This document shows, in pieces, positions 5,911 through 6,930 of a DNA stretch of 6,930 nt (position 1 is its first letter; the number at the start of each line of letters is the position of its first letter). Where the stretch lies: assembly GCA_013042895.1 (NCBI GenBank), contig JABDPD010000359.1, positions 1 to 6,930 on the forward strand, written 5' to 3'. Source of the DNA: Boseongicola sp. Its GTDB lineage: Bacteria > Pseudomonadota > Alphaproteobacteria > Rhodobacterales > Rhodobacteraceae. The notes under the pieces were generated by a model that was not told the DNA's origin, did no database searches, and saw only the letters and a list, made by a program, of their open reading frames with translations. A program made the translations under genes and the position numbers.

Positions 5911-5940
5911 AAAAACCGGCAGGAATGCCCCGCCGGTTTT
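5911..5940 (-). terminator. Rho-independent terminator of the S41 peptidase gene
   Basis: AAAACCGGC (5912-5920) and GCCGGTTTT (5932-5940) form a perfect 9-bp stem with an 11-nt loop. On the minus strand the stem ends in a run of five T. It begins 20 bp after the peptidase stop codon at 5961. The stem is symmetrical and also ends in four T on the plus strand, so it could stop transcription from both sides. It separates the peptidase from the ABC operon. Confidence 0.88.
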
Positions 5941-5960
5941 ACTGGCCCGTGAAGGGTCGC

Positions 5961-6930
5961 TTAGTTGGAGTCTTGGGCAGCAAGTGCTGCGGCGTACTCA
6001 GGGCCGAGCGCCGAGATACCCTTAAGGATATCAATGGCATAGGCCAGTTGATAATCCTCGTTGCGTATGTCGGCAGATGCTTCAGCCTTGGCACGGTCTT
6101 CCTCGATCTGACGCCGCTCGTCTTCGGTGAGGCTGTCGTTGTTCAGACTACCGCGCAATTCGGCTTCCGAGCGTGCGCCGCGTGTTGGTGTGTCGTCTTC
6201 CTCTTCTTCACGGCGCGGCGGCTGGGCGACGATAATGTCGGGCGAAACGCCGAGCGCCTGGATCGAGCGACCCGATGGCGTATAGTAGCGCGCGGTTGTG
6301 AGGCGCATGGCGCCTTCGCCGCGCAGTGGCATGACGGTTTGGACCGAGCCCTTGCCGAAGCTCTTGGTGCCGACGACGATGGCGCGGCGGTGGTCTTGCA
6401 AGGCTCCTGCGACAATCTCGGACGCCGAGGCGGAACCACCGTTGATCAGCACGACCATAGGTTTGCCTTGTGCGAGATCGCCTTCCTGAGCGTTGAAGCG
6501 GTCGCCATCTTGTGGATCGCGGCCCCGGGTCGAGACGATTTCGCCTGCGTCGAGGAAGGCGTCGGAGACGCGCACAGCTTGGTTAAGGAGGCCACCTGGG
6601 TTGTTGCGGAGGTCGATGATGAAGCCGTTGACGTTGTCGAAGCCGCCGAGTTCTTCGACTTTCTCAACGAGCTGTTCGCGCATGGACGGGAAGGTCTGGT
6701 CGCTGAATGTCGAGAGACGGAGGACTACGGTTTCGCCGAATATGCGCGAGCGGACTGCCGTTAGTTTGATAACATCGCGGATGATCGAGACGTCAAAGGG
6801 TTCAGGCGAGCCTTCGCGAACGACTGTGATGATGATCTCGCTGCCGATGGGGCCGCGCATCATGTCTACGGCCTGATCCAGACTGAGGCCGAGGACGCTT
6901 TCGCCATCAACATGGGTGATGAAGTCGCCC
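5961..6930 (-). CDS. ctpA: S41 family carboxy-terminal processing peptidase, C-terminal part (5' end outside window)
   Basis: This periplasmic serine/lysine-dyad protease recognises the C-termini of substrate proteins. About 322 residues are visible; the family is usually 430-450, so the signal peptide and the front of the PDZ domain lie beyond the right edge. The fragment opens inside the PDZ domain (GDFITHVDGESVLGLS, then a helix ending DMMRG). The protease core follows: LRNNPGG at about 107-113, GGSASASEIVAGAL with the nucleophile Ser encoded at 6426-6428, and SFGKGSVQ with the general-base Lys at 6351-6353. They are 25 residues apart, as in E. coli Prc and plant D1 protease. ARYYTPSGRSIQ and GVSPDI close the core. 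The acidic tail (REEEEDDTP and a charged helix) is typical of alphaproteobacterial CtpA. An internal ATG at 6863 is not the start, because the PDZ sequence continues upstream in frame. A terminator follows the gene. Confidence 0.95.
   Translation of the reverse strand, partial: GDFITHVDGESVLGLSLDQAVDMMRGPIGSEIIITVVREGSPEPFDVSIIRDVIKLTAVRSRIFGETVVLRLSTFSDQTFPSMREQLVEKVEELGGFDNVNGFIIDLRNNPGGLLNQAVRVSDAFLDAGEIVSTRGRDPQDGDRFNAQEGDLAQGKPMVVLINGGSASASEIVAGALQDHRRAIVVGTKSFGKGSVQTVMPLRGEGAMRLTTARYYTPSGRSIQALGVSPDIIVAQPPRREEEEDDTPTRGARSEAELRGSLNNDSLTEDERRQIEEDRAKAEASADIRNEDYQLAYAIDILKGISALGPEYAAALAAQDSN

Overview
The window looks like ordinary chromosome from an alphaproteobacterium, most likely a Rhodobacteraceae (Roseobacter-group) species. 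The evidence is the moderately high GC content, the style of the encoded proteins, and a full CtrA-type site (TTAA-N7-TTAAC) in the one long intergenic gap. That taxonomic call is inference from protein character; no marker RNA is present. Every gene I can support is on the minus strand, so transcription runs from high to low coordinates.

In transcription order the layout is as follows. (1) The C-terminal 322 residues of an S41 carboxy-terminal processing protease (CtpA type, 6930 to 5961) run in from the window edge and end at a clear Rho-independent terminator (5911-5940). (2) A short regulatory gap with a 27-bp palindrome leads into a two-gene ABC-2 export operon. It encodes an ATPase (5804-4875) overlapping a six-helix permease (4878-4117) by ATGA, with a strong Shine-Dalgarno for the second gene. 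(3) After a 153-bp gap comes a tight four-gene run: a single-domain S49 (SppA/SohB-like) peptidase (3963-3163), a 55-residue membrane-anchored CxxC/CxC zinc-ribbon-like protein (3155-2988), a CaCA-family Ca2+/Na+ antiporter (2984-2040), and a pteridine-reductase-like SDR (2043-1258). The SDR starts at a TTG inside the antiporter stop overlap. (4) A 302-bp AT-rich gap (956-1257) follows, then the N-terminal 318 residues of UvrC (955 to 1), which runs off the window.

Functionally this is mostly housekeeping: envelope proteolysis (CtpA, S49), export of an unknown substrate (ABC-2), cation exchange, pterin reduction and nucleotide excision repair. The genes do not form one pathway, and the four-gene cluster is probably a co-transcribed but functionally mixed operon.

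The most interesting non-coding signal is the gap upstream of uvrC. It carries a perfect CtrA full site, a perfect 9-bp DnaA box and a GANTC (CcrM) site, which are three kinds of cell-cycle control element, in an AT-rich setting. The most interesting coding signals are the PTR1-like Asp-Tyr-Lys catalytic set in the SDR and the unassigned zinc-ribbon miniprotein. I see no mobile element, CRISPR array, tRNA or rRNA, and no convincing undescribed defence or other multi-gene system.
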